64,000 nucleotides of DNA from Apium graveolens (lineage: Eukaryota > Streptophyta > Magnoliopsida > Apiales > Apiaceae): contig NW_027420023.1 in assembly GCF_009905375.1 (NCBI RefSeq), forward strand, positions 1 through 64,000, given 5' to 3'. A program made the position numbers and the translations under genes. Positions 11,092 through 22,006 of this stretch are shown one piece after another. Positions within the stretch are counted from its first letter, which is position 1. Every line of letters starts with the position of its first letter. A model generated the notes under the pieces. That model saw only the letters and a program-made list of their open reading frames with translations, was not told the origin of the DNA and did no database searches.

Positions 11092-12698
11092 ATCCAGATG
11101 TTGGAGTCAGAACTAGACGTGCTACTCAAAATGAGTGTTTGTTCTCAGGATTTCTTTCTGAGATGGAACCTAAGAAGATTGAGGAAGCACTGACTGATCC
11201 AAATTGGGTGATTGCTATGCAAGATGAACTCAATCAATTTGAAAGTCAACAAGTCTGGAAACTGGTACCTAGACCTACACACAAGAACGCTGTTGGTACT
11301 AGGTGGGTATTCAGGAATAAACTAGATGAAGATGGTGTGGTTACAAGAAACAAAGCAAGACTGGTAGCTAAAGGGTATTCTCAAGCTGAAGGCATTGATT
11401 ATGATGAAACCTATGCTCCAGTGGCTAGACTAGAGGCCATCAGGATATTTTTGGCATTTGCAGCATTCTCTAACTTTAAAGTTTATCAAATGGATGTCAA
11501 GAGCGCCTTTCTGAATGGAAAGCTGGATGAAGAGGTATATGTAGAGCAACCTCCTGGTTTTGAAGATCCAGATCATTTGGATTTTGTCTTCTTTCTTTTC
11601 AAGGCTATCTATGGACTCAAACAGTCTCCGAGAAAATGGTATGACACTCTCTCTGAATTTCTTATTGAAAATAGCTTTATTAGAGGTGTCATAGACAAAA
11701 CTCTCTTTTCTAAAAAACATAAGAATGATACTATATTAGTTCAAGTCTATGTGGATGATATAATATTTGGGTCTACTAATGATAATCTCTGTAAGAGATT
11801 TGCTAAGTTAATGCACAGCAAGTTTGAAATGAGCATGATGGGAGAGCTGAAGTTCTTTCTTGGATTACAAGTAAATCAAAGGTTAGATGGAACATTTATT
11901 TGTCAATCCAAGTATCTCAAGGAACTCCTCAAAAAGTACAATCTAGAGGATTCTGCATCAGCAAGGACTCCATCAACTACAGCTGTCAAGCTTGGACCAT
12001 GTGAAAACTCTATTAAGGTAGATGTCATAAGCTACAGAGGTATGATTGGCTTGTTACTCTATCTTACTGCAAGTAGACCAGATATTATGTATGCTACATG
12101 CTTATGTGCAAGGTTCCAAGCGGATCCTAGAGATATTCATCTCGTTGCTGTTAAACGAATCTTAAGATATCTTAAGGGAACACTAAATCTAGGTATTTGG
12201 TACCCTAAAGAATCTGGTTTTAACCTTGTTGGATATACAGATTCAGATTATGCAGGAAGTGTTGTTGATAGGAAAAGCACCTCAGGGAGTTGTCAATTCC
12301 TAGGTAGCAGACTAGTCTCATGGTACAGCAAGAAACAGTAAACAGTTTCCAACTCAACGGCCGAGGCTGAATATATTGCTGCTGGAAGCTGCTGTGCTCA
12401 GATCTTGTGGATTAGGAACCAGCTATGAGACTATGGCTCTGTATTGAACAAAATTCCTATTTTATGTGACAATACAAGTGCAATAGTCATCACCGACAAC
12501 CCTGTGCAGCACTCGAGGACAAAGCACATTGACATCAGGTATCATTTTATTAGAGAGCACGTCATGAATGGTACTGTTGAACTATTTTTTGTTCCAACAG
12601 AAGAACAAATAGCAGATATTTTCACTAAACCTCTTGATGAATCCACATTTACCAAATTAGTTGGTAAATTGGGTATGTTGAATAGCTTTAGTGATTAA
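11092..12698 (+). pseudogene. pol: pol 3' part of B (RT-RNase H), duplication copy 2
   Basis: Same RT-RNase H segment as 7751-9357. It keeps the usual Met in YRGMIG (12044) but has an extra CAA-to-TAA stop at 12339-12341 after WYSKKQ, besides the shared TGA at 12426. YVDD motif near 11750-11765. It ends at TAA 12696. Each copy therefore has a private change, which polarises mutations after the duplication. Confidence 0.92.
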
Positions 12699-13019
12699 AC
12701 TTTTGAATATCTGAAATCTGTTCTTGAATGAATTTACAAATGAATTTTTCATAAATGAAAAATTCATTTGCAAATTCATTTTATCATTTTCCAAAATTTC
12801 CTGCTTATTTCTATGAAATTTATATTATCTTATCTGTTTTATTTACTCTACTTGTAAATTTCAAATATCTCAAAATATTTTATTTCTCTAAAAATATTTT
12901 TCTATGAATTTTATTTGCTAAAATTCAACAGAAATCTATTTTTGGAATAAAAATAATTAATTCTGAAATATTGTCTTTGTTTTTATAAATATTTTCTGTA
13001 AGTATATAATTGTCTTTCT

Positions 13020-13438
13020 ACTGGAATGACAATCGGCAAGACAATTAAAATTGTCTTGCTGAAAATCATTTCAGTACATATATATATAAATATGAACATA
13101 CTAATTCTGTTTATAATTGTTTTATTTCCAAAATGACAATCGGCAAGACAATTGAAATTGTCTTGCTGAAAGTCATTTCAGTATATAATTGTGTTATTTT
13201 GGTTATCAATATAGTTTTATACTGGCAAGACAATCGGTATGACTATCAATTGTCTTGCCAGTTATAAACCTTATATATATATATTTTTCTTTTATTTTAT
13301 ACTGGTATGACAATCGGTATGACTATCAGATTGTCATACCAGTTATATATATTTAGTGTTTATTAATTTTATTTCTTTTATGTTTTTTTTCTGTCTGGTA
13401 TGACAATCGGTATGACAATCCCGGATTGTCATACCAGT
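13020..13438. repeat. Array of five hairpins, copy 2
   Basis: Duplicate of 9680-10095, hairpins intact, with the same perfect arms. In this copy the array lies about 560-970 nt ahead of the ORF3 start. Confidence 0.88.
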
Positions 13439-13512
13439 TATACTACTTAATCATTTTTGTGTCTGTTTTTTTTAATTTTCATCAGTTCAGTTCAATTTGT
13501 TTTTCAAATATC

Positions 13513-13517
<5 letters not shown>

Positions 13518-13591
<74 letters not shown>
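13518..13591 (+). repeat. (TC)37 microsatellite
   Basis: 74-nt TC tract; seven units shorter than its twin at 10176. Confidence 0.98.
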
Positions 13592-13596
<5 letters not shown>

Positions 13597-13993
13597 TTCA
13601 ATCAAATCAACAGTCACCATTGTTCCTCTTGCTCGAGTTTTTACTCAGCACACTCTTCTGATATATACATACACTTGTATACATACAGAAGTGAAGTGCT
13701 GCCCAATTTTTTTTTATTATTTATTTCAGTTATTTCTATCAATTTTTTCTTTTTCCCCAAAACAATCTGATTGTTATTGTGTCTTGTGTTTTAGGTATTT
13801 CAATTTGGTTTTGTGTATTGTGAGTTTTTCAGATCTGTTATTGCGAATTAAGAATTTTAACGAGATACATTACTTTCTAAATTTTTCGATTATAATTGAT
13901 TTAATTCGAATTATTAAACTAATTTAATTAATTCGAATTTTCTTAATATTATTCTTAAAATTCTGAAAGTGTGTGTCTTATTATTATTTTTAA

Positions 13994-16900
13994 ATGGCTC
14001 TCAATTTCCAAATTGTTTCGCATAATCTTGTTGGTTATTTTAATCCAAATAAATGTGATGTAGAAAAATTTAAGCCGTGGATTAGATTTTTAAATGACCA
14101 TTCGATTGTTAGCTCTGCTATTAAATCAAATGTGATTTTAAATGTTGATCTGCTAAGACTGATTTGCACAACCTCTACTGTGGCCGATGATTTTAAATCG
14201 TTTTCATTCACCGTGGCAAACACACAGTATGTGGTTGATGAAAAAGTCGTCAATCGAGCTTTAAATTTTCCTATGGACAATTTCTGTAATTTGCCCTCTG
14301 AAAATGATATTTCAAACTTTTTCCATGCTATTCACTATCAGGGGGTGATCAATTTAACCAAACTTTCAAAATCCAATTTGGTGTCTGAATGGGACATTTT
14401 CTTCGATACTCTTTCTAAAGTGTTTGCCAACTGCACTAAATCCAACTTTCACAACATCACTTCCACTCTGCAGTATATTGGTCTTGCGGTTGTTTTCAAT
14501 CAAAGGATCAATTTTGGCAAACTACTTTTATCCATTCTCTTGAGACGTCTCACTACTGCTTTACGTGATCATTCTACAAATCGTAGGGTCTCGTGTTACT
14601 ATGCTCGTTTTCTCATGCTTATAGCAGATCATCTTCTCACATCTGAGCACAAAGCCCTTTTTGCTAACTCCGCAGTAACTGAACCCCCTCCTGTAAGCAA
14701 AAAGATTTACACCCGCCAAGACACAACTTTCAAATTTATGCAAGTTCCAGTACTTGTATCTGCTTTCATGGCCACTTATATTCCCTTACCTATTTTCAAT
14801 CTTCCCGGTCATGAACAACAAGCTCAACCTCCAGTAGTTCAAGCCACCCAGGCTCCTCCAACATCAGATGCTCTTCCATTACAGGTAGTAATTCCTCACT
14901 CTCACTCCATTCCTACTTCTATTGAAAGACCCCCAGTGGTTGATAGGAATGACCATGAAGTTGTAGAACCACAGCTTCAATCCCAGGTCATAGAGCCAAA
15001 CGTAGAGTCACAACCTATCCCAACCTCTCCCCCACTGTCTAAAATGTTACCCAGAAGGTTAATAGGAAGTAGTGTATTGGTGGATGTGAATGAACCCTCA
15101 GCTCTGCCTCCTCCGAAGAAAAGAAGAACATTTACTGAGGCATCTGAAAGCCCATCCTTGTCCTCCCAACAGGACATGGACTTTGAAATGGCCACTGAAC
15201 AGTTACTAGAAACATCCTCTCAACAGGATGAATCTATTGAAATTCGTCATAGGGCCATGGCATCTTGTACTGATTCAAGCACAATTCCATTACTCATAAT
15301 GGAACCATTCATACCCGTAGATGATACTCAGGACACGGAGCGAGGAGTGCACATAGAGTCTATTATAGTGCCTGCCATAGTTACGGCAGAAGAGCAGTCA
15401 CATGCTTCTGAGGGAAAATCTGACTCTCAGCCACCTTTAATAGAGTCATTTTCTCCCCTCCCAGATCCAACACCTCTGGCTCCCTCACGGGATTCTCCAC
15501 TCGCAGATTTATCTGGAGAAAGTGGAGGACAACTCGGTCAATCTATCCCTGAAGCAATTCAGACATCTATTTCACATGAAATGATAGGTTTGACTGAGGA
15601 TCGGGACTCGCGAATTCCCATTGCACCACCACTGACCTCTCTTGAAGAGGCTAGGGTGATTTTAATTGCAGGTACAGAAGAACAGCAACAGGAAGACTCC
15701 TCACAAGCAATTATATTGAGAGAAACACAAGCACGTGAGGTGAGTGAACCAAACACGAGTGAAATTCAGGTGAGAGCACACACAAACACAGACACTGAAA
15801 ACCTGTTAGCTCAAATTGCTGCTTTAAAAGAAGAAATTGCTAAAAGCCAAGCTGAAGCTCAAACATTCAAAGCACAAGTGGTTGAACGATCTTCTTCTTC
15901 CACCTCTGTCAACAATCAGCTGGCACTCATCAGGAATGATATCTTAGATCTCAAGACCACTGTCATACCAAAGCTCAATTCCATTCAGGAAACTCCAACT
16001 TTATCAGCTGATGACATTTCTAACTTCTGCTCTCTACATACAAGAATGACTTCTCTTGAAGACTTGGTTGAAATGAATCATTCACTGGACTCCTCCAGAT
16101 TTCTAAAAATAGAAACGGGCATGGAACATCTTAATGAAGGGATGAAACACTTGTATTTCATGATCAAGAATTCTCACTGGCCTAATGAAGAAAAAAGAAC
16201 TTACTTTGAAGGGCCGTCTGGTGGAGGCTCAGGCTCTGGAGGTGATGGAGGATATGGAGGTTCTAAAGGAAAGTCGGTAGAGGATCCCTCAACTAAGGGG
16301 GAGAAGAAAGGGAGTAGTGGAAAGGGAAAAGAAAAAGATACCTCTACTGGAGACAAAGAAAAGGCTGATGATGTCTACTACAGTGGAGAACAGGATGACT
16401 TTGATATTTTTGACATTCCCACTGGACCATTCTTGGAAGATAAAGATGGTTTATTTGAAGGTGAAGAGGAAAGTGATTTTGGAGAATGGGAAGAGGAAGC
16501 TACAGTGGATCCTATCTTTGAGAAAGAGTTTCAGCAGCAGCAGTCAGAGATCAAAAGAAAAGAAGCTGAACTCAAAAAGGTCTCCCAGATCATTGACATG
16601 AGGAAAGACATACAAAGAATAGAAACTCTTCAAAAGCAACGTCTTCATGACATTAAGGCTCAAGAAAGGAGAAGAGATGCCAGACTGAAGATTGGTGAAA
16701 AATGGGATGAACCTAGGAGAGTACTTGATATGCCTCAGCTAAGCACTAACAATGATAGGCAGTTCCTACATCTTCTTGACAAGCTGGAAATCTCAAATCC
16801 TAACAATGACATGTACATGATGCTATCAAGACTAAAGTCTCAAGGATCACAGCTGCTTTTGACAGATCCCTAAATGAGATGAGCATTTTTGTATATTGTC

Positions 16901-17403
16901 AGAGTGAAGGATCTTTCAAGGTGTCACTTCATCTGTTTGAGAATCGTTCTTTGTCAGAGATTTGGGTTCTTCTCAACAAAGTAAAAAGAAGCTCAGAATT
17001 GAATGAAGTTCTTCGAGAAAGGCTTAAAGAGTTTGCCAGCAGGGCTAGTCCTCAAGTGGTCAACAATCCCCATCAGGTGAGATTCTTTAATTCTGATTAT
17101 CTTCAAATCTGTCAGCTAGATACACAATCTCTTAAAGACTACTCAGCTAAGCATCTGGTCTGGATGGAACATCATTTAAGAACTGCTGGATACTCATCCC
17201 TGTTGAAGACTCAAGCTGCTGATTTGGTTCAAGCTTATTATGAAAAGAATATTAAAAGGTACAATCAGTTCAAGAATAAGCTGAAGTCAGTTGGAGTTCA
17301 ACCAGTCAGACCAGCAAGCTTCACTTCAGAAAAGGATCGTGTCTTTGACAAGGAGTTGCTTCAAGATTTAGAAGAAGGTGAAGTCAGAAGAGAAGACAAC
17401 TGA
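13994..17403 (+). pseudogene. ORF3 of B, ~1130-aa retroelement protein of unknown function, one frameshift
   Basis: The first frame runs 959 codons from ATG 13994 to TAA 16873; a second frame to 17403 carries the C-terminus, so a frameshift lies near 16830-16873. Three parts: an N-terminal globular region (~1-230) alignable by eye with C's ORF3 (FTVANTQYVV against FQVGDSSFVV; WDIFFDTLSKVF against WSFFFDCITKAF); a long Ser/Pro/Thr/acidic linker with a coiled-coil segment (~610-640) and a Gly-rich patch; a charged C-terminal region with coiled-coil heptads and a final globular part. No signal peptide or convincing membrane span, so an envelope role is not supported. The N-terminus resembles the 'putative plant transposon protein' type of domain, by recollection of pattern only. 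Confidence 0.75.
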
Positions 17404-17665
17404 ATTCAATTAGCACAAAACTCAATGTAATATGATTAGAGCTTTATGAATCAAGATAGACTAATGTAGTTATATGTTCAGGCTAGAGGAACATCTATCT
17501 TGTATTCACTTGTAAATTTCTTTTAGAATCTGGAAAATATTAAATATAATCCAGAACTTTTCTGCTATTTACTTTGCATTACTGTTTATATATTTTTCTT
17601 ATTTGTTAGTTGAGTTATCCTCTAGGTATTTGTTGTTATTGTCTAACAAGCAAATAGGGGGAGAT
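17404..17665 (+). other. 3' untranslated region and polypurine tract of B
   Basis: No gene. It ends with the polypurine tract AAATAGGGGGAGAT (17652-17665) directly before the LTR, the same layout as C's GTTGGGGGAGAT. Confidence 0.8.
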
Positions 17666-18947
17666 TGAAAGGCATATGTTATAGCCTATTTGTTTATTCG
17701 AGGATTTAACTCAACTCAAATAAGAATGTAATAAGTAAATAGTGGATCTATCGTCAGAGAGATCTCACAAAGTAACATCTGTCAAAGGGTTAAGAAACAT
17801 TATTCATCTACAGACTTGAAGACTTAATTCACTGGAAGAAGCTCAAGAAATTGATCAAGCCTCAGTGATATAAATCAAGATTGTGGATTTAATCAAGTGA
17901 CAGAGATCTCGTCAGGGTATCAATTTATTACAAGGATTTAGTCTGAAGAAAATCAAGAGTATCAAGGTCAAGGCTTGAAGAAACGTCATGGAAGTTAGTC
18001 ACTCATGAACCAGACAGTACATCGAGTGTCAACATTGAAGTGGTGGAATTGATTCATAATTGACAGTGATTTTCAGAAGAATGGTTGCTGCTCAAGATTA
18101 GTATTAATTCTCTATTAATTAATTAAGTCATATAATTTAATTAAGAAAATAAATTATATCTGCAAAGATTAATTTATTGATTAATTGAATTAAATGATTA
18201 ATTAATTCAGAATTAATATTAAGGATTTTCAGAATTTTTATTAGATTAATATCTATTAATAATTCAGTAAGACAATATGATTTGAACTACTATGACAATC
18301 GGTATGACAATTGATAGTCATACCGAAAGTCTTGCTAGTTCATTCTGATTGTCTTGCTAGCTATTGGGATTGTCTTGCTAGTTCAAAATGATAGTCTCAC
18401 CGAAAGTCCTACCAGTTCAAATGGATTGTCATGCCAGTTCATTTGATTGTCTTGCTGAAAGTCTTGCTGATTCAACTGGATTGTTTTGTTTACTTAAACA
18501 ACAGATAGCAGATCATTTTCAACAGAACACACAAGTCAAGAACACAACAGAAACAAAAGTAAAAACATTTTATTTTTCATCTGCTTTATTCAAGATCAAA
18601 ATTCTAGATTGTAAAGTTAAAATCCAAACCACTAGAATTATTTATCTTGTTCTTGTGTAACAATCTAGCGGATCAAAATCCCTAGAACTTAATCTCAAAT
18701 CGCATTTAGCATTTGATTCTAATTATTGCAAAAATAGAAAAAGTTCATGTCGAATTTATTCTAGATTTGTAATAATTGATTTGAGATTTATCCCTTGTAA
18801 CAGATACCGTTGTTGTAACACCTTTCAAGTTTAATAAAAGTTTTATTTAACTTGAATTTTGTTTCACCTTTTTATTCCGCATTTTATTCGATTAAACGGT
18901 ATTGTTTGTATTCAACCCCCCTTCTACAAACATATTGGGACCTAACA
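17666..18947 (+). repeat. 3' LTR of B (1282 bp)
   Basis: Starts TGAAAGGCATATG after the polypurine tract and ends GGGACCTAACA; the end shares CCTAACA with the A and C LTRs. Between 18285 and 18485 it carries repeated units of the GATTGTCTTGCTAGTTCA type, related to the hairpins ahead of ORF3. The start is set by the PPT and the end by the switch to D pol sequence; the partner LTR is outside the window. Confidence 0.83.
18285..18485 (+). repeat. Tandem ~25-40 bp units in B's LTR
   Basis: About seven degenerate direct units with core GATTGTCTTGC(T/C)(A/G)GTTCA or GTCTTGCTGA, preceded by one inverted copy, ATGACAATCGG. Same vocabulary as the pre-ORF3 hairpins. Confidence 0.8.
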
Positions 18948-19003
18948 AAGTGGAAGAAACTCTTCAAGATGTTGACTAGATTACAACAATATAAGAGAAG
19001 CTT
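18948..19003 (+). pseudogene. pol fragment of D (KVEE-LQD block between IN and RT)
   Basis: Codes a counterpart of [11 protein letters not shown] in C, with stops after QDVD and ITTI. It ends near AAATCAAAGTGTGG (C: AACAAAGTCTGG) and is then joined to non-pol sequence, so RT and RNase H were deleted. Confidence 0.75.
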
Positions 19004-19480
19004 AATATAAACAAATCAAAGTGTGGTATCTTCTCTATGAATCAGTTTTTGTTAAACTCTGATAAGTAAATTAAACTCTAATGCCATATACACATGCTTA
19101 ATATTTCGTGATTTGTAATTACTAATATAGTATACATGTTAAACTCTGATTATGTGTCTAAATACTGATAATGGTTAATCATTGACTGACTATTATATCC
19201 TGATAATGTTTTGAATTTATTCAAAATAAATATTTAATCAATATTTTACTAAAAAGTGAGTAAGTGGATAAGTAATTATTAATTGATTACTTGTGGTAAC
19301 TAATGACGTGAGTATCTGTAAAAATGATTGATTATCTGTTTTATATTGGTAAAAGGAGTTTAGTAAAAGGGACTTTGCTTTTTGCCTAGATTCACGTAAA
19401 ATCATGCATGCGTTAGTAATTATCACAGTATTAATTATTACGCGGTAAACTGAGAGTCTCTTCCATTCCCCTTTCTCTTC
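19004..19480 (+). other. AT-rich spacer of D
   Basis: No coding sequence supported. Several AACTCTGATAA/TACTGATAA motifs, as in the spacers of A and C. Confidence 0.6.
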
Positions 19481-19488
19481 TATATAAA
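19481..19488 (+). promoter_or_regulatory. TATA box of the small ORF in D
   Basis: TATATAAA, 84 nt before the ATG at 19565; in C the distance is 81 nt. The leader between is pyrimidine-rich, as in plant mRNAs. Confidence 0.55.
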
Positions 19489-19564
19489 CATGAAATTTAT
19501 CTCTCAAATCATCCACTCTACGCTAAACACAACTCTTCATCTTCTTCTTCTCAAACCCAAATTC

Positions 19565-19888
19565 ATGGATCAAAATAAATTTTATACTAGAAATAATATA
19601 GTATATCTCCCCATCTTCAACATGGTGGATAACATGATGTACTTTGACCCATTTGGACTTCAAGTCCAAATCATTGGTCAAGTCTTTCATCCCACTGCAG
19701 TTCCTGATTCAATTCATGATCATCTTTCGTGGGATGATCAACTCGAACTCTACTTCTTTACAAGTGAAGTTCTTCTCGAAGAAGAAAGGTGGGATGAGTT
19801 GGCAGAGCGTCAACGTCTGGTAGCTCTTGAGTTGCAAGAGAATATAATTTCTCTTGCAGGCTCCATGTCTCGCATCTTCTACCTCTGA
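19565..19888 (+). CDS. Small ORF of D (107 aa), unknown function
   Basis: Start chosen at 19565 because the upstream in-frame ATG at 19490 touches the TATA box. The C-terminal half aligns with C's 91-aa ORF: VPDSIHDHLS against IPEEIWDSVP; LELYFFTSEVLLEEERWDEL against LAHLLFFEMDYHRHLERLEE; both end in an acidic/basic amphipathic helix rich in E, R and Q. It is open despite the decay of the rest of D. No known domain recognised; probably a small soluble helical protein. Confidence 0.55.
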   Translation: MDQNKFYTRNNIVYLPIFNMVDNMMYFDPFGLQVQIIGQVFHPTAVPDSIHDHLSWDDQLELYFFTSEVLLEEERWDELAERQRLVALELQENIISLAGSMSRIFYL

Positions 19889-20400
19889 GCGACGAAGATG
19901 GAGAAGTCTACAAAGAAGAGGAAGATTGAGTAGTTCTAGCTTTTAGGAGTTAAGATTATTTGATAAATTATATTTTATATTCATCTTCCTTTTATGAATG
20001 AAAATATCTTTCTGTCTCTTTAAAAATATTATGCATGATTAATAGTTTCTCTGTTCTTAAGCACTTTATTCATTGTGACTATTCATCTTCTGTTTTGAAA
20101 TGCATGTTTAATATTAATTTTTTGATAATGCATGTTCAATTGATTTCTACTTGAGTTATTATGACAACAGAAGAACATATACAAATATGAAGGAGTAACT
20201 GGTGTCACAGAATTGATTAAGGAAAGGTTTAATAAAATCTCTTGAAAAATATGTTACTTGGGTATTTTTGTCTAACAAAATACCTAAATAGGCACTTTTA
20301 GTTAAAAAAATAAACACTATGGAACATGACACATCCAATCCTTTTCCTAACCACAGTGTTCATTTTTCCTTAAATCAAAACACTTAACACCTCGGGTGCC
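19889..20400 (+). other. Spacer of D between small ORF and ORF3 remnant
   Basis: AT-rich, no supported gene. The N-terminal domain of ORF3 would be expected near its end but is not detectable. Confidence 0.5.
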
Positions 20401-21560
20401 TCCCAAAAGACACATGTTGTAAAAACAAAGTATTGGCCAAGAAGGCTACAATTCCTGGTGTAGATAAGTCAAAAATTGAAGTAAAAAAAGTTCCTCATTC
20501 TTCTAAATCTTCAGAATTTATCAAGAGGAAACTTGTACTTGCTGGATTAGAATCAGATTCAGATGAGGACAATGCTATCTTATCTTCTAAATTTCCAAAC
20601 CTTTCATCTGATTCTTCTCCAAGAACAGTTGTACTACCAACTGAGCATGACACAACTACTGATGTTGTTCAAAGTACCAGAAGTATTAATGTTGGCACAA
20701 GCCCAATGCCAAAAAAAAGAAGATTGGTCAAAACTTACTACAATCAGAACTTGTTCAAGATAAAATATGATATTGCTGAGGAGACACATGGGGCATTTTC
20801 ATCAAATCCTGATGCACCTATAAATTTATCCGACTCTCCTGTTAAGCAGCAAAGCAAGAGATCAAGGGAGATCTCTCATGAGCAAGTTGAAGATAGTGTC
20901 AAGAGGCTACAAGGGAAAGGTCTTTTCCCTGTATCAAGCACACAAGAACCCGTATCTCAAAGGGATACAACAACTACAACTCCTGATCCAATCACACAAG
21001 AACCTGCACCTCAAAGTTGTGCAGCAGATATTGAAGAACAAGAGCCTTTGAATGAAAAGTTCATTCAACAATGGCATGATGAAGAAACTGCCTGAGTTCA
21101 TGCAGAAGTTTCTCAAGTCAATAACTTCGGTAGGCAATTTGATCCTGGAAAATTCAGTCAGACAACTGCTTTTTAAGAAGAGCCTGCTCAGGAGTCAAAT
21201 ACTGCAAATGTGGGGAAGAGCACACAAGAACCTAGGTGTCAAAGTCATCTAGCAACTCCTGATTCTCCAGCCACACAAGAACGATTACATCAAAGTTGTA
21301 ATGAAGGCTTCACTCATACTACAGTTACTCTGGTAATAAATGTTAAAGGCAGAGTTCACCCATTACCACCATCTATTGATATCTTATCAGTTCCTCCACT
21401 GAATGTCTGCAAAGAAGCTGAATCTTCAGATTCACAAGGTATAAATATTGATTTTACTTTATCAGCATTTACTTTAAATACTGATTTTATCTTATTAGCA
21501 TTTATTATGCATGTTATAAATCCTGTTGGAATGATTATCTCTAGACCTTATTAAAGGACC
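20400..21560 (+). pseudogene. ORF3 remnant of D (linker region)
   Basis: An open stretch 20433-21095 without an ATG start at its head encodes a Ser/Pro/Thr- and charge-rich protein with ESDSDEDN and KKRRLVKT, like the ORF3 linker of C (DESDSEDQ, KKRRITLR). Further broken frames to ~21560 carry similar low-complexity pieces with repeated TQEP and QSC. Both globular ends are missing. Assignment rests on composition and position. Confidence 0.5.
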
Positions 21561-22006
21561 ACCTCTAGTTGTATGACCACATACCACCTTTCTTTAGCCA
21601 CCTCTTATTTCTGTAGGAAAAATTATCTGAGCCTTTTCTGTGAGTTGTGTGAAAAGATTTAGAGAAAAACAGAATTAAAGAGAGGCAAGATCCTTCCTGG
21701 AAAAAGTAGACGTAGATGAGGGTCAGGATTTAGTAATCCTTGTGAGGAAACTCTAACTATTGAAAGTTATGAGTTGTGTGGTGTGACGAGTAGTGAGACT
21801 ACTTTAAAAGAACATAGAGATTAAGTATTACTTATTATATTTTGCAGGTGCACCTAGTACAAAAGAAATAGCTGCTGAACAACAGTCTGTTGACCCTCGG
21901 TTAAACTCTGATATACCAAGTGCTTCTCCCTATAGGTCTAAGTACTGATACTTTCCTGCAGTCCATTCACTCTACAATTCCATCACCTGAAATTCTCCCT
22001 ATTATT
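21561..22006 (+). other. Tail of D up to element E
   Basis: No gene recognised. The last ~150 bases still contain AACTCTGATA and AAGTACTGATA motifs typical of the family, which supports E lying inside D. Confidence 0.5.

Larger units (their letters stand above)
10473..13800. repeat. Tandem duplication, copy 2 (3328 bp)
   Basis: Second direct copy of 7132-10472, 13 bp shorter because of the TC tract (-14) and one extra T. It continues into B's undisturbed leader and ORF3, so its right edge is the original arrangement, while copy 1's left edge is the original junction with A. Confidence 0.95.
12699..13993 (+). other. Leader of B between pol and ORF3, copy 2 (original context)
   Basis: Same hairpins at about 13020-13438 and (TC)37 at 13518-13591, followed by unique leader 13801-13993 up to the ORF3 ATG. 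The pyrimidine-rich stretch ending TTTTAG near 13793 could be a splice acceptor for a subgenomic ORF3 RNA; this is inference. No small ORF like that of C or D is seen here. Confidence 0.75.
7751..18947 (+). mobile_element. Element B: SIRE-like Ty1/copia retrotransposon, 3' half
   Basis: B starts in the window in the pol region between integrase and RT, where A inserted. It then has RT-RNase H (twice, because of the tandem duplication), a hairpin-rich leader, ORF3 (13994-17403), PPT and a 1282 bp 3' LTR. The piece after its LTR (18948 on) is pol sequence of another copia element, so B lies within D. The 5' half of B must lie left of the window. Confidence 0.9.
18948..22006 (+). mobile_element. 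Element D: decayed SIRE-like copia remnant
   Basis: Right after B's LTR, 18948-19003 aligns with C pol at 40045-40130 (AAGTGGAAGAAACTCTTCAA matches C with one change) but has two stops. The rest of pol is missing, and AT-rich 3' spacer with AACTCTGAT motifs follows. Then come the small ORF with its TATA box and ORF3 linker debris. It is the oldest layer here: B is inserted in it, and E begins at 22007 where it ends. Confidence 0.75.

Noticed and set aside
18388..18660. 90-aa ORF in B's 3' LTR
   Set aside because: Runs through the direct-repeat block; coding by chance.
17666..18947. Reading this LTR as a 5' LTR of a new element
   Set aside because: What follows is pol sequence of D, not a primer binding site, and a polypurine tract precedes it.
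19490..19564. Upstream start of D's small ORF
   Set aside because: The ATG at 19490 overlaps the TATA region; the 19565 ATG keeps the spacing seen in C.
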